The notes beneath the pieces were generated by a model. That model was not told where the DNA came from. It saw only the letters and a list, made by a program, of their open reading frames with translations, and did no database searches. 64,000 nucleotides of DNA from Lachnospiraceae bacterium (GTDB lineage: Bacteria > Bacillota > Clostridia > Lachnospirales > Lachnospiraceae): assembly GCA_902363675.1 (NCBI GenBank), contig CABJAV010000005.1, positions 1-64,000 on the forward strand, given 5' to 3'. The translations under genes and the position numbers were made by a program. Of this stretch, positions 21,474-31,747 are shown piece by piece (the stretch's first letter is position 1; the number at the start of each line of letters is the position of its first letter).

Positions 21474-24308
21474 CTAATCGGCAACGGAATTACCCGTATG
21501 GCCGCTGGCACCGGATGCTTTCTTTTCTTTTAGATCACTCATTTTTGTTTCCCCATAATAGTAAGAAATGACATTTCTGGCTGCAGTAGCTGCATTATGA
21601 GAACTGTAACCGTTTGCAATACGTACTGCAATTGTGATCTCCGGATCATCATAAGGTGCATATCCGATAAACAATCCATGGTTGGCATGTCCGGTCTGCT
21701 GGGCCGTACCTGTTTTACCAGCTACTGGAATATCAAATCCCTGGAAACGGTCCATGGTAGTTACTACTTCACGCATGCCGGAATGAATGGCATCCCACTG
21801 AGTGCTTGTGAGCGTTCCGGAAATATCTTCATAATCCGGCTTGTATTGTTCTATGGTCTTGCCATCAACATCAACAATTTTGTTCATCAACTGGTAATTA
21901 TATTTTTTTCCAGATGCAACAGCTGTCACATAACGTGAAAGAGCAACCGTAGTAATATTATTATCACTTTGTCCAATCGCAGCCATTACAGGAAACTCAG
22001 TTGCTATTTTAGACTGATTTTCTACAATTTCGAGACCTGTTTTTTCATCTAACCCGTAAATATGTGCATACTTTTGGATAAGAGATATACCATTCGCATC
22101 GCTATAAGTTCCGGTTTTCTTCTGTGCGAGACGATTTCCTACTGTATAGAAAAACACATTACATGAATCACGAATAGCTTCGAATACATTATCAAGTCCA
22201 TGACTTCCCGGATAAATCCAGCATTTTGGTTTATTTTCGATGTCATTATAAATTCCAGTACAGCGGATTTGGTCTGAAACGGTAATTACATTTTCTGCCA
22301 GTCCTGCTGTTGCAGATACAAGCTTAAACGTAGAACCCGGTGCTGTGCGCTGTTGTGTTGCATAATTATACAGAGGCATCGATTTATCATTCTGCAAAGC
22401 GTTAAAATAATCTGCATCTACACCATTTGCCATTTTATTATTATCATATCCCGGATAACTTACCATTGCCCGAATCTCACCCGTTTTTTCATCTGTCACG
22501 ATGCAGGAACCGGTACATGGCTCTAATGCCAGCTGTGCAGGCGTAATCTCGATATTATTGATTTTCTGCATAAGAAATGAGCTCGGTGATAACGATCCAT
22601 TTCTTAATTTATTAATGGTAGCATCATCATAATCAAGCACACCCTGATCAAACAAAAGCAGACAAAGCTGGCGAGGACTGATTTCTCCACGGTCAATCAT
22701 ATACTGATAGATAATTTTAGAAAACTCCGTATCTTTTTTCACATTGTCCAGAATATAATTGCTAAGAGCATCATAAATTTCTGTAGAATCTGCATATTCC
22801 TCATCAACTTCCAGAAGACTGATGTCGATCCAATGCTGATTGATACAATATTTTAAATATTCTTTTGGACTGATCTTCTGATCTTTCCATTGTTTATAGG
22901 TGGCATCATTTTCATCAATTTCATCTTTGAGAAGTACATGCTTATCTTTCAGCATCTGTATAATATAAGTAAATTCATCTAACGTCTCATCCGACATTTC
23001 TTTTAATGTTTCCGGTGAGGTAGTCAGTTCCTGCTTGATTTTTTTCAGTTTTGTCTTCTGTGTAGACTTGAAACTGTTCAGAACTGTTTTTTCTGTATCG
23101 GATGCTTTTTTCGATTTAAAATGTTCCGTATCAATAACACTATTACCAATTAGAGCTGTATAAACCTCATTCATGGAAATATTGCCATCTTTAATATTCA
23201 AGTATACAACAGCCGCAATTTCATTTTGCAGTGCCAGATATGTTGCTTTTTGTAAGTCTGCATCAATACTCAAATATAAATCATCTCCGGCAACGGAATC
23301 TGTATTGCTGATTACTTCGGTAATTCGACCGACATTATCGATGTAGAATTTACTCTCACCATTTTTTCCGCGCAGATACGATTCGTAATACTGCTCTAAT
23401 CCGGCTTTACCAATTGTATCATTTTGCGTATAACTGTCATCCTCGTTTTTGAGATCGTTATATTCCGTTTCCGAAATTCTTCCGGTATAACCAATGATGG
23501 AAGAAAAATACTCACTGTAATTATATTTACGGATCATATCTTCATTGACCGAAATACCATTCAGATCATCAATATGTTCGTTGACGTAAGCGACTGTCTT
23601 GTCCGACACATTGGTTGCAAATTTTACTTCTTTGTAACGTGCATAGAAATTCCCATCGATTGCATAACGAATAACGACAATTTCATAGGCAATTTTTTGA
23701 GAGTATGCATTTGAAATATTATATTTCTTCTCTCCCATCATATAATTCATAATCTGCTCAGCAGTCGCTTTCGCTTCGTCGAACTGATATTCGTCATTAT
23801 AAGAAAGATCGTCAATATTGCTTTTTCCAAAGATATCTGCACGAAAACGGTCTAACGATGTTCCGGTAACAGTAAAACTGTATGTACCATCTTTGTTTAG
23901 CTGGATTTTAAAATCGTTTGTGATGGACTCTCCATTTTCATCCAAAACGCCCAAAATTTCCGCAAGTTCAGAATTAAGAGATTCATTCTTTTCTTTCGTA
24001 CTGGAATAAGTCGAATTATCAATAATGGATAACGAATATGCCAGTTCGTTATAGGCTAAAAGTTTGCCATTTTTGTCATATATATTTCCCCTTGCAGCTT
24101 CAACAGGACGGGTTTGCTGAATAAGAAGAGAAAAATTTTCCTGATAAGATTTACCATTTACAATTTGTAATGTAAACACACGAATAATAATTGTTACAAA
24201 TAAAATGATAAATACCGCTGCTAAAACAAATAATCTTGAGCTGAAGAACTTCTTCAAAAACTCTTTAATATCATAACTCAAATTTTGTTGATCTCCTTTT
24301 TTTCTCAT
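21474..24308 (-). CDS. mrdA: Class B penicillin-binding protein 2 with a large insertion
   Basis: A transpeptidase of 944 residues. A single N-terminal membrane segment (about 28-50) is followed by the dimerisation domain, and the transpeptidase domain carries SxxK as STFK (S659, K662), SCN (715-717) and KTG (865-867). The catalytic Ser lies roughly 300 residues later than in common PBP2 proteins because of a Lys/Glu/Asp-rich helical insertion at about 350-590. It follows mreBCD and precedes minDE-rodA, so it is the elongation transpeptidase of this cluster. Confidence 0.92.
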   Translation of the reverse strand: MRKKGDQQNLSYDIKEFLKKFFSSRLFVLAAVFIILFVTIIIRVFTLQIVNGKSYQENFSLLIQQTRPVEAARGNIYDKNGKLLAYNELAYSLSIIDNSTYSSTKEKNESLNSELAEILGVLDENGESITNDFKIQLNKDGTYSFTVTGTSLDRFRADIFGKSNIDDLSYNDEYQFDEAKATAEQIMNYMMGEKKYNISNAYSQKIAYEIVVIRYAIDGNFYARYKEVKFATNVSDKTVAYVNEHIDDLNGISVNEDMIRKYNYSEYFSSIIGYTGRISETEYNDLKNEDDSYTQNDTIGKAGLEQYYESYLRGKNGESKFYIDNVGRITEVISNTDSVAGDDLYLSIDADLQKATYLALQNEIAAVVYLNIKDGNISMNEVYTALIGNSVIDTEHFKSKKASDTEKTVLNSFKSTQKTKLKKIKQELTTSPETLKEMSDETLDEFTYIIQMLKDKHVLLKDEIDENDATYKQWKDQKISPKEYLKYCINQHWIDISLLEVDEEYADSTEIYDALSNYILDNVKKDTEFSKIIYQYMIDRGEISPRQLCLLLFDQGVLDYDDATINKLRNGSLSPSSFLMQKINNIEITPAQLALEPCTGSCIVTDEKTGEIRAMVSYPGYDNNKMANGVDADYFNALQNDKSMPLYNYATQQRTAPGSTFKLVSATAGLAENVITVSDQIRCTGIYNDIENKPKCWIYPGSHGLDNVFEAIRDSCNVFFYTVGNRLAQKKTGTYSDANGISLIQKYAHIYGLDEKTGLEIVENQSKIATEFPVMAAIGQSDNNITTVALSRYVTAVASGKKYNYQLMNKIVDVDGKTIEQYKPDYEDISGTLTSTQWDAIHSGMREVVTTMDRFQGFDIPVAGKTGTAQQTGHANHGLFIGYAPYDDPEITIAVRIANGYSSHNAATAARNVISYYYGETKMSDLKEKKASGASGHTGNSVAD

Positions 24309-24795
24309 ATGCTTCCAGACTTTGATTAATCTTTAGAAGAATAAAATAAAGAAAAATGGTAATAACCATTGTATAAACAAATTCCGGAATGATTATGGAA
24401 GAAAAATAATACCAGAATTTAAATTTACTTCTCATTAAAAACATTACAAAATAAATTACGAGGTTACAGGCAATATCACTTGCTCCAATCATGACCATAG
24501 GCAATTTGATATCATCCGGGTAAAAATATTTTTTGAACATACCATTGATGTAACCGATGTACATATAAAGTAAAGCATATACACCAAGATAAAAACCACA
24601 AAATATGTCGATAAGCAGACCGCAAAAGAAACCGATCCACAATCCTTCTTTCTTACCACGCATCAAACCAAAGGATGCCACAACAATAAGAAGAAGATTT
24701 GGCGCAATGTTTGCAAAAGTCAGAGACGGAAATATGGTTGTCTGCAGGAGAAAACATACGGTTACAATTATAAAAAGTACAATTTTTCTACGCAT
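24271..24795 (-). CDS. mreD: Rod shape-determining protein MreD
   Basis: A 174-residue protein with five or six membrane segments (VLFIIVTVCFLLQTTIF, LLLIVVASFGLMRGKKEGLWIGF and others) typical of MreD. It links MreC to the elongation machinery. It overlaps the start of the PBP2 gene by 38 bp, which implies tightly coupled expression. Confidence 0.9.
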   Translation of the reverse strand: MRRKIVLFIIVTVCFLLQTTIFPSLTFANIAPNLLLIVVASFGLMRGKKEGLWIGFFCGLLIDIFCGFYLGVYALLYMYIGYINGMFKKYFYPDDIKLPMVMIGASDIACNLVIYFVMFLMRSKFKFWYYFSSIIIPEFVYTMVITIFLYFILLKINQSLEAYEKKRRSTKFEL

Positions 24796-24807
24796 AATCC
24801 TCTCCCA

Positions 24808-25740
24808 TTATTCTCCGCTTTGTGTTTGCGTATCTTGTGTATTTTCAGTATCACTTTCTGTTTTGGAGGAAAGATCTCCAGTATTTTTTAGCGTTGTTAT
24901 AACCAAAACTTCCTGTAAATGCTGAAAATCAACAACTGGTGTAATACTTCCCGACTTCGTAAGGTTATTTGCATTGTCTTCTACATTATAAATATAGCCG
25001 ATCAGAATGCCCTGTAAATATTTGTCAGAAACATAGGAAGTAACGACAGGATCTCCCTGCTTTACTTTATTTTTTTCGTCACGTAACTCGGTAAAAGGAA
25101 GAACTTTGCTTTTATTCATGGACATCAGGCTTCCGCTAACATTAAAGTTATCTTTTGTTGTAAGAACCATAGCACTGACATTGCTCGAATCATCAATAAT
25201 ACTTCGAACTTTTGCATAATTCGGTCCTACATCTGTAACGATACCAACCAGGCCCTTGCCAGCAATAACGTTCATGCCCTTTGCAATACCCTGCTTCTTT
25301 CCTTTATCAATTGTAAAAGTAGAAAACCAGTTGGTTCCATCCATGGCAATAACATTGGCGGCTACCTTGTCATAATCTGCATATTGCTTATCCAAATCTA
25401 ACAATTCGCGGTAATTGTCAAGTTCATACTGCTCTAATTTTGTTTTGTTTAATTCTACGGTCAGATCATCAACCTGCTTTTGTAACTCTTTGTTTTCCTG
25501 AAGAACTTCTCCAAGTGTTTTAAAATCGTTTGCCTTTGAAGAAATCCATGAACCGGCAGAATTGATCCCCTTTTGCATAGGAACAAATACATATCCGGCT
25601 ACGGCATTTAATGGTCCCCCAGAAATATTAAATACAAGACTAACAAATATTGCCATGATACAGACACCGGAAAGAATCAGTAATAAATATTTACTTGATA
25701 AATGTTTCTTTTTGTTTCGGTAATTACGACTCTTTTTCAT
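24808..25740 (-). CDS. mreC: Rod shape-determining protein MreC
   Basis: A 310-residue bitopic protein: basic N-terminus (MKKSRNYRNKKKH), one span at about 20-40, a coiled coil at about 75-112 and beta domains (VIAMDGTNWFSTFTIDKGKKQG, MNVIAGKGLVGIVTDVG). A Thr/Gln/Asp-rich tail follows after about 285. It scaffolds the elongasome between MreB and the PBPs. Confidence 0.93.
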   Translation of the reverse strand: MKKSRNYRNKKKHLSSKYLLLILSGVCIMAIFVSLVFNISGGPLNAVAGYVFVPMQKGINSAGSWISSKANDFKTLGEVLQENKELQKQVDDLTVELNKTKLEQYELDNYRELLDLDKQYADYDKVAANVIAMDGTNWFSTFTIDKGKKQGIAKGMNVIAGKGLVGIVTDVGPNYAKVRSIIDDSSNVSAMVLTTKDNFNVSGSLMSMNKSKVLPFTELRDEKNKVKQGDPVVTSYVSDKYLQGILIGYIYNVEDNANNLTKSGSITPVVDFQHLQEVLVITTLKNTGDLSSKTESDTENTQDTQTQSGE

Positions 25741-25748
25741 GAAACCCT

Positions 25749-26765
25749 CTATTTTAAGTTATTATTTTTCATTGAAAATGGAATTCTTTTATACTTGGAA
25801 TCTGTTGCAATCTTGGAAAGACCGCGTACCGCACTCTCTTCCGGATCATCACAGGTATTTACTTTGATATTTGTGATTTCGGTAAACAACTGATCCAGAT
25901 TCTGAATTTTTGATCCACCTCCGGTAATATAAATTCCTGCATGAATGATATCTTTTGCCAGTTCTGGTGGAGTTTTTTCCAAAATCAGTTTTACGGAAGA
26001 ACAGATGGACTCCAGATTTCCTTTGATTGCTTCATAAACAACTTCAGCGCTGATTTCCCGTTCTACCGGAAGACCACTGACAACATCAAGTCCGACAACG
26101 ACCATTGTCTCTTCTCTTCCTGGTAAAGCACAACCCAGTTCTTCTTTTAATGACTTCGCAGTCTTTTGACCAATTACGAGATTAAACTCGCGGCGAATGT
26201 AACTAATGATGGATTCATCTAGTCGGTTAGAACCAAAATGCATCAGGTCGCTCAACACAAGACCGCCTAAGGAGATTACGGAAATCTCGATCGTGTCAGC
26301 CCCCATATCAACAACCATAACACCGGTAGGCTCATTGATATCAAGACCTAATCCAACAGCGTCAGCAAGTGGTTTCTCACAAAGCAATACATTCTTTGGA
26401 CGATATTTGCTTTTAAAGAACAACTCGAAGAACGCACGCTTTTCAACATCAGTAATATCGGTTGGTACCGCTACAAGATACTCTGCATTCTTTGTTTTCC
26501 CTTTCAGTTTATGTTCAATGTAATCAAAAATCATGGTCTGCAGAAAATTGTAGTCTGCGATCACTCCGGTAGCGACTGGAAACATAACGTTAATCGTCTC
26601 CGGCGCTTTCTCGTACATTGCATATGCGTCATCACCATATGCATAAATCTGATTTTTATTAATGACAGCAATCGTATTTTTTTCCGTAACGATTTTGCCG
26701 CTGGATTTGCTGAATACTTTGAAATTACATGTTCCAAAATCAATTGCATAAATATTATTACTCAT
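25749..26765 (-). CDS. mreB: MreB/Mbl-type actin homologue
   Basis: A 338-residue bacterial actin that directs lateral wall synthesis. Actin-fold nucleotide motifs are present: phosphate 1 (AIDFGTCNFKVF), phosphate 2 (VMVVDMGADTIEISVISLGG) and adenosine (GIYITGGGSKIQN). The start at 26765 has GGGAGAGG upstream; a frame extending to 26807 overlaps radC. A few usual MreB residues differ, such as Cys in FGTCN, so it may be a divergent Mbl-like copy. Confidence 0.9.
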   Translation of the reverse strand: MSNNIYAIDFGTCNFKVFSKSSGKIVTEKNTIAVINKNQIYAYGDDAYAMYEKAPETINVMFPVATGVIADYNFLQTMIFDYIEHKLKGKTKNAEYLVAVPTDITDVEKRAFFELFFKSKYRPKNVLLCEKPLADAVGLGLDINEPTGVMVVDMGADTIEISVISLGGLVLSDLMHFGSNRLDESIISYIRREFNLVIGQKTAKSLKEELGCALPGREETMVVVGLDVVSGLPVEREISAEVVYEAIKGNLESICSSVKLILEKTPPELAKDIIHAGIYITGGGSKIQNLDQLFTEITNIKVNTCDDPEESAVRGLSKIATDSKYKRIPFSMKNNNLK

Positions 26766-26781
26766 TGTCCTCTCCCTTTTC

Positions 26782-27474
26782 TTATGTTGACAACATATGA
26801 TTTTCATGAAAACTGTAATACCGGTTATCGCCTATGACAATATGATCTGCAAGGGTCATCCCTAACAGACCGGCTCCTTCTGCTATCTGACTGGTCAATT
26901 GGATATCTTCCTGACTTGGACGAGGATCTCCGCTTGGATGATTGTGTAAAACAACAATCATTACAGCATTTTTCAGGATGGCTTTGCGAAATAATTCCAA
27001 TGGAGATACATACGCGTGGCTTAAACTGCCAACGGTAATCAATGCATCGCCAAGAAAATTACATTTTGCATCAAAAAATGCCCCCATAAATACTTCTTCT
27101 CTCCGGTGGCGTAATTCTTCCATATAGTAATCTGCAATGGATGCAGGGTTATTCAGGGAAAGCTGATATCCACGGCTTGTTTTGGCAATTCGTTTTGAAA
27201 GTTCCGCAATTGCTTTCAGCTGAATTGCTTTCACCGGCCCTATTCCCTTTTGCATAAGCAATTGTTCATAGGATAATTCGTACAGATTCAGTAGGTTTCC
27301 CTGACAATTCGACAGAAGATTCCGCGCAAGATCAAGAGAAGTCAGCTCCTTCGTTCCTGTTTTCAGAATGATGGCAAGCAGCTCCGCATCCGAAAGTGCT
27401 TCTGCTCCAAGCTGTTGGAACCGTTCGTATGGTCGCTCGGACTCCGGTAAATTTTTTAATGTAATGTGGCTCAA
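26782..27474 (-). CDS. radC: RadC family JAMM/MPN+ protein
   Basis: A 230-residue protein with N-terminal helix-hairpin-helix (QKGIGPVKAIQLKA) and C-terminal JAMM metalloprotease-like domain with HxH-x-D ligands (H177, H179, D190 in HNHPSGDPRPSQED). Its biochemical role is unsettled despite the DNA repair name. It is the first gene of the mre run, as in many Firmicutes. Confidence 0.92.
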   Translation of the reverse strand: MSHITLKNLPESERPYERFQQLGAEALSDAELLAIILKTGTKELTSLDLARNLLSNCQGNLLNLYELSYEQLLMQKGIGPVKAIQLKAIAELSKRIAKTSRGYQLSLNNPASIADYYMEELRHRREEVFMGAFFDAKCNFLGDALITVGSLSHAYVSPLELFRKAILKNAVMIVVLHNHPSGDPRPSQEDIQLTSQIAEGAGLLGMTLADHIVIGDNRYYSFHENHMLST

Positions 27475-27520
27475 TTCGAATCCTTTCTACTCTCCCAGAA
27501 CCACAAAAATTCATTTTATT

Positions 27521-28822
27521 TTAGCACACCTCATCGATATTAACAAGGTTACGCTCATAAAGTTTTTGTAAAGACATCAAAATTCCAAGCTTTGCATGAT
27601 ACCAGGTGAGCCCACCCTGAAAATATACTGCATACGGTGGTTTTACCGGACCATCAGCAGATAATTCAATGGAAGAACCCTGGACAAAAGCTCCTGCTGC
27701 CATAATAACATCGCTGTCGTAGCCCGGCATCGCCCATGGTTCCGGTGTAACATAACTGTCGACCGGTGCGGCTGCCTGAATTCCCTCACAGAAAGCAATC
27801 ATGGCATCCCGGTTTCCAAATTCAACGGCCTGAATAATATCATGACGGCTTTCGGTTCCGTTTGGAACTACTTTAAGTCCAAGCTTTTCGTAGATGTTTG
27901 CTGCAAAAATGGCACCTTTTAATGCGCCACTTACAACGGTAGGTGCCAGAAACAGACCCTGATAGAATGACTGGATCACGCCAAGCGATGCACCTACTTC
28001 TTTACCAAGGCCCGGGGAAGTCAGACGATATGCTGCATTTTCAACACATTCCTTCTTTCCGACGATATAGCCTCCAATCGGAGCAAGTCCACCGCCCGGA
28101 TTTTTGATCAGAGAACCAACGATCATATCTGCTCCGACCTGAAGCGGTTCGCGGTCCTCAACAAATTCTCCGTAGCAGTTGTCAACCATGCAGATCACAT
28201 CCGGTTTGATTTCTTTTACAAAAGCGATCAGCTGACCGATACGCTCCACGGATAAGGTCGGGCGTGTTGCGTATCCCTTGGAACGCTGAATGGTAACCAG
28301 TTTTGTCTTTTCATTGATTGCCTTTTTGATTCCTTCGAAATCAAAAGAACCATCTGCAAGCAGATCTACCTGTGAATAGGTAATTCCATACTCTGCAAGG
28401 GAACCTTTTGAAGGCCGGATACCAATCACTTCCTCAAGTGTATCATATGGTTTTCCGACCGGAGACAGAAGTTCATCTCCTGGGCGAAGATTTGACATCA
28501 GTGCCAGCGCAAGCGCATGTGTTCCACAAGTAATCTGTGGACGGACAAGTGCATCTTCGCCTCCGAAACAGTCTGCGTACACTTTTTCCAATGTATCTCT
28601 TCCCATATCATTATACCCATATCCGCTGGATATATTGAAACACTCGGCACTTACTTTATTTTTCTGCATTGCCGCAATGACCTTCATCTGATTTAATTCA
28701 GCATTGTGGTCAATTTCTTCGAAGCGTCCTTTTAAAGATTCTTCTATTTTTTCTCCAAATTCATATACTTTTTTTTCAATTCCAAGTTCTTTATATTTAT
28801 TTTCTAACTGTTGATTCATCAC
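27521..28822 (-). CDS. Methionine gamma-lyase family (aluminium resistance-like) PLP enzyme
   Basis: A 433-residue fold-type I PLP enzyme of the Met_gamma_lyase family. Features include the substrate/PLP region QITCGTHALALAL, VDNCYGEF and the PLP-lysine region GSLIKNPGGGLAPIGGY. Members are often named aluminium resistance proteins, and their physiological substrate is unclear. It overlaps the miaA end by 26 bp and lies last in the mutS-mutL-miaA run. Confidence 0.85.
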   Translation of the reverse strand: MMNQQLENKYKELGIEKKVYEFGEKIEESLKGRFEEIDHNAELNQMKVIAAMQKNKVSAECFNISSGYGYNDMGRDTLEKVYADCFGGEDALVRPQITCGTHALALALMSNLRPGDELLSPVGKPYDTLEEVIGIRPSKGSLAEYGITYSQVDLLADGSFDFEGIKKAINEKTKLVTIQRSKGYATRPTLSVERIGQLIAFVKEIKPDVICMVDNCYGEFVEDREPLQVGADMIVGSLIKNPGGGLAPIGGYIVGKKECVENAAYRLTSPGLGKEVGASLGVIQSFYQGLFLAPTVVSGALKGAIFAANIYEKLGLKVVPNGTESRHDIIQAVEFGNRDAMIAFCEGIQAAAPVDSYVTPEPWAMPGYDSDVIMAAGAFVQGSSIELSADGPVKPPYAVYFQGGLTWYHAKLGILMSLQKLYERNLVNIDEVC

Positions 28823-29759
28823 AGATTCCTTTCTCTGTTAAAATGTGACACATAGCATCTAAAATTGCTGTGTTGTTATATTTGTATTCTTTTTTATCGA
28901 ACCAGATGACATCCTTTTCTCTGCGAAACCAGGTAAGCTGACGCTTCGCAAAGTGACGGGTCTCTCTTTTTATAATATACACGGCTTCCTCCAGTGAATA
29001 TTCACCATCGAGATATGCAATCATCTCTTTGTATCCAAGCCCCTGCATCGAAACCATGTCTTTGCGGTATCCCATGTCATAAAGTTTTTTTACTTCATCT
29101 AACAAACCATTCTCCATCATCAGATCCACACGTTTGTCAATTCTTTCATAAAGATGACTTCGTTCATCCGTCAATACGAAATAGGCAAAGTTATAGGGAG
29201 ATACTTTTTGATGTTCTGCTTCATTATGGACAGAAATCGGTGTCTTTGTCAGATGAAAATATTCCAAGGCACGAATCACACGTTTTCTGTTATTTTCATG
29301 GATGGTCTCATAAGACACTGGATCAATTTCCCTTAATTTTTCATGTAACGCATGATTGCCATAGATATCGGCATAATCCGTCATCTCCTTGCGAAAAGCA
29401 CTGTCACTCTCCTGATCGGTAAATGAAACATCATATAACAGTGCTTGAATATAAAAGCCGGTTCCGCCCGCCACGATTGGAATTTGTCCCTTGGCATATA
29501 TTTTTTGCAATGCATCCTCTGCCATCTGTTGAAAACGGACAATGTTAAATTCATCGGATGGCAGTAATTCATCAATCAGATAATGATCAATTCCCTGCAT
29601 CTCCTGCGGCATAATTTTGGCAGATCCAATGTCCATGTATTTGTATACCTGCATGGAGTCTGCAGAAATGATCGCGCCATTGATCTGTTTTGCAAGCTGG
29701 ATGGATAAATCTGTTTTTCCCACAGCCGTAGGCCCGGCTAAAATAATAAGTGGTTTCAT
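28797..29759 (-). CDS. miaA: tRNA dimethylallyltransferase
   Basis: A 320-residue enzyme that isoprenylates A37 of tRNAs reading codons that begin with U. P-loop GPTAVGKT at 9-16, the ISADSMQVYKYMDIGSAK region and the VAGGTGFYIQALL block are typical. It overlaps mutL by 4 bp, the frequent mutL-miaA arrangement. Confidence 0.95.
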   Translation of the reverse strand: MKPLIILAGPTAVGKTDLSIQLAKQINGAIISADSMQVYKYMDIGSAKIMPQEMQGIDHYLIDELLPSDEFNIVRFQQMAEDALQKIYAKGQIPIVAGGTGFYIQALLYDVSFTDQESDSAFRKEMTDYADIYGNHALHEKLREIDPVSYETIHENNRKRVIRALEYFHLTKTPISVHNEAEHQKVSPYNFAYFVLTDERSHLYERIDKRVDLMMENGLLDEVKKLYDMGYRKDMVSMQGLGYKEMIAYLDGEYSLEEAVYIIKRETRHFAKRQLTWFRREKDVIWFDKKEYKYNNTAILDAMCHILTEKGICDESTVRK

Positions 29760-31720
29760 GTAACAATCCTCTTAAATTTTTTCTCAATTTCATATTTTGA
29801 CATGGAAATAATGGTCGGTCTGCCATGCGGACAGTTAAACGGATTCTCCAATGTCAGTAACTCCTCAATCAGTGCGTCAATCTCCGGTAAGCTTAATGCA
29901 TCATTTCCTTTGACAGCAGCTTTGCAGGACATCGTTGCCACTTTTTCAAGTATTAGATCTGGTGTTGCCCGGCCGCTGATATCCGAAAAATCATCCAGCA
30001 TTTCTATGAAGAGATCTTTCATATCAATGTGAAACAGATTATCCGGAACAGCAGAAATCATGTATTCTCTTCCACCAAAATTTTCAATCTCATATCCGAG
30101 TTTTTCAATCTGCGGAAGATATTTTTCCAGCATTTCCTGCTCTTTTGCGTCCAGAGACAAAACAATTGGAGGACTTATCGTCTGCGAAGTATATTCTTTT
30201 TGATTTAAACGCGCCATCGTCCGTTCAAAAAGTACTTTTTCATGAGCCGCATGCTGATCAATGATATAAAGTTTGTCTTCATACTCAATCAGCCAGTATG
30301 TTTTAAAAAGCTGACCGATGATCCGGTGTTTTTTCTTTGCATCTTTCGTAAGAAAATCCGAGGATATGGATTCGAGCGTAACCTGCGTAGGATTTTGCAT
30401 TTGTTGTTGTGCGATTGGCTGCTTGTCTATAACTTTTCCAGGTTCCGCAGCCTTATTTATCGGCTGTTCGAATTTTGGATTCGGTTGAACCGCAATCACA
30501 CCCGGATGCGGGGCAGATGCCATATCAGGTTGCTTTATTACCGGTATAGATGCGGATGATTTTGATAATGCCTGATTCCCGTAAGAAGCTACCGGTTCCT
30601 TTACAACTGCGGTTGCTGCACTTCGAATCTCGTTAATTCTTCGTTTTTCAAAAGGCTCCGGGATCGGATCTTTGTACACATGCTCGATCTTCTGCTTCTT
30701 TTCTTCGGTTACCGGAACTTCCGGAATCAGTTCCCGATGCGAAAGGACCGCATACAGTGCATCGCATAATTCTTTGTAGATTTCCTGATTATTTCCAAAG
30801 CGCAGCTCCATCTTGGTCGGATGTACATTGACGTCAAGTGTTTCCCCTTCAAACGTAAAATATAATACGGTAAACGGATATTGATGCTGCATCAGGAAAT
30901 TTTTGTAAGCCTCTTCAATCGCTTTTGACAGTACGGTGCTTTTGATATAGCGTCCATTGATAAAATAATTTTCATAATTACGGTTTCCACGATTGATCGA
31001 TGGTTTACCGATAAATCCGGTAAGGGCAAAATAGTCGCATTTGAAATTGACCTCCAAAAGTGATGAGGCAATCTCTCGTCCATAAATATGATAAATTAAA
31101 TCTTTACGGTTTCCATTGCCGGATGTATGTAGTCTGGTCTGATTATTATTGATATATTTAAAAGAAATATCCGGATGTGACAATGCCAGCTTTTCGAGCA
31201 TATCACTGATATAGGTTCCCTCTGTCTGCGCTGTTTTTAAGAATTTCCGGCGTGCAGGTGTGTTATAAAAAAGATCCCGCACAAGAAATGTGGTGCCCTC
31301 CGGAGCACCGATCTCTTCCTGCGAAATTTCTTTGGATCCTTCAATAAGATACCGGGTTCCGGTAAGTGCATCTGCTGTTTTGGTAATCAGTTCCACTCTG
31401 GCAATCGCCGCAATACTGGACAATGCCTCACCGCGGAAACCAAGTGAATGCACACAGAGTAAATCCTCCGCACTACGGATTTTGCTGGTGGAATGACGCA
31501 AAAAAGCTAGCGGCACTTCACTGCTTTCAATGCCGCTGCCATTGTCTGTAATACGGATGAAGGAAATTCCTCCTTCTTTGATTTCCACCGTAATTGCAGT
31601 AGAACCTGCATCGATTGCATTTTCTACCAGCTCTTTCACAACCGAACTCGGACGTTCAATTACTTCACCTGCTGCAATTTTATCAATTGTTTCCTGACTC
31701 AATAATGCAATTTTGCTCAT
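29756..31720 (-). CDS. mutL: DNA mismatch repair protein MutL with endonuclease motif
   Basis: A 654-residue GHKL ATPase: motif I ELVENAIDAG, DNGSGI and GFRGEAL in the N-terminal domain, a variable Pro/Gln-rich linker at about 340-450, and a C-terminal domain with the metal-dependent endonuclease motif DQHAAHEKVLFE. The motif means strand nicking by MutL itself, as expected in a bacterium without MutH. It lies 27 bp downstream of mutS. Confidence 0.95.
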   Translation of the reverse strand: MSKIALLSQETIDKIAAGEVIERPSSVVKELVENAIDAGSTAITVEIKEGGISFIRITDNGSGIESSEVPLAFLRHSTSKIRSAEDLLCVHSLGFRGEALSSIAAIARVELITKTADALTGTRYLIEGSKEISQEEIGAPEGTTFLVRDLFYNTPARRKFLKTAQTEGTYISDMLEKLALSHPDISFKYINNNQTRLHTSGNGNRKDLIYHIYGREIASSLLEVNFKCDYFALTGFIGKPSINRGNRNYENYFINGRYIKSTVLSKAIEEAYKNFLMQHQYPFTVLYFTFEGETLDVNVHPTKMELRFGNNQEIYKELCDALYAVLSHRELIPEVPVTEEKKQKIEHVYKDPIPEPFEKRRINEIRSAATAVVKEPVASYGNQALSKSSASIPVIKQPDMASAPHPGVIAVQPNPKFEQPINKAAEPGKVIDKQPIAQQQMQNPTQVTLESISSDFLTKDAKKKHRIIGQLFKTYWLIEYEDKLYIIDQHAAHEKVLFERTMARLNQKEYTSQTISPPIVLSLDAKEQEMLEKYLPQIEKLGYEIENFGGREYMISAVPDNLFHIDMKDLFIEMLDDFSDISGRATPDLILEKVATMSCKAAVKGNDALSLPEIDALIEELLTLENPFNCPHGRPTIISMSKYEIEKKFKRIVT

Positions 31721-31747
31721 ATTTTTATGCCCTTTTGTCCTTCCATC

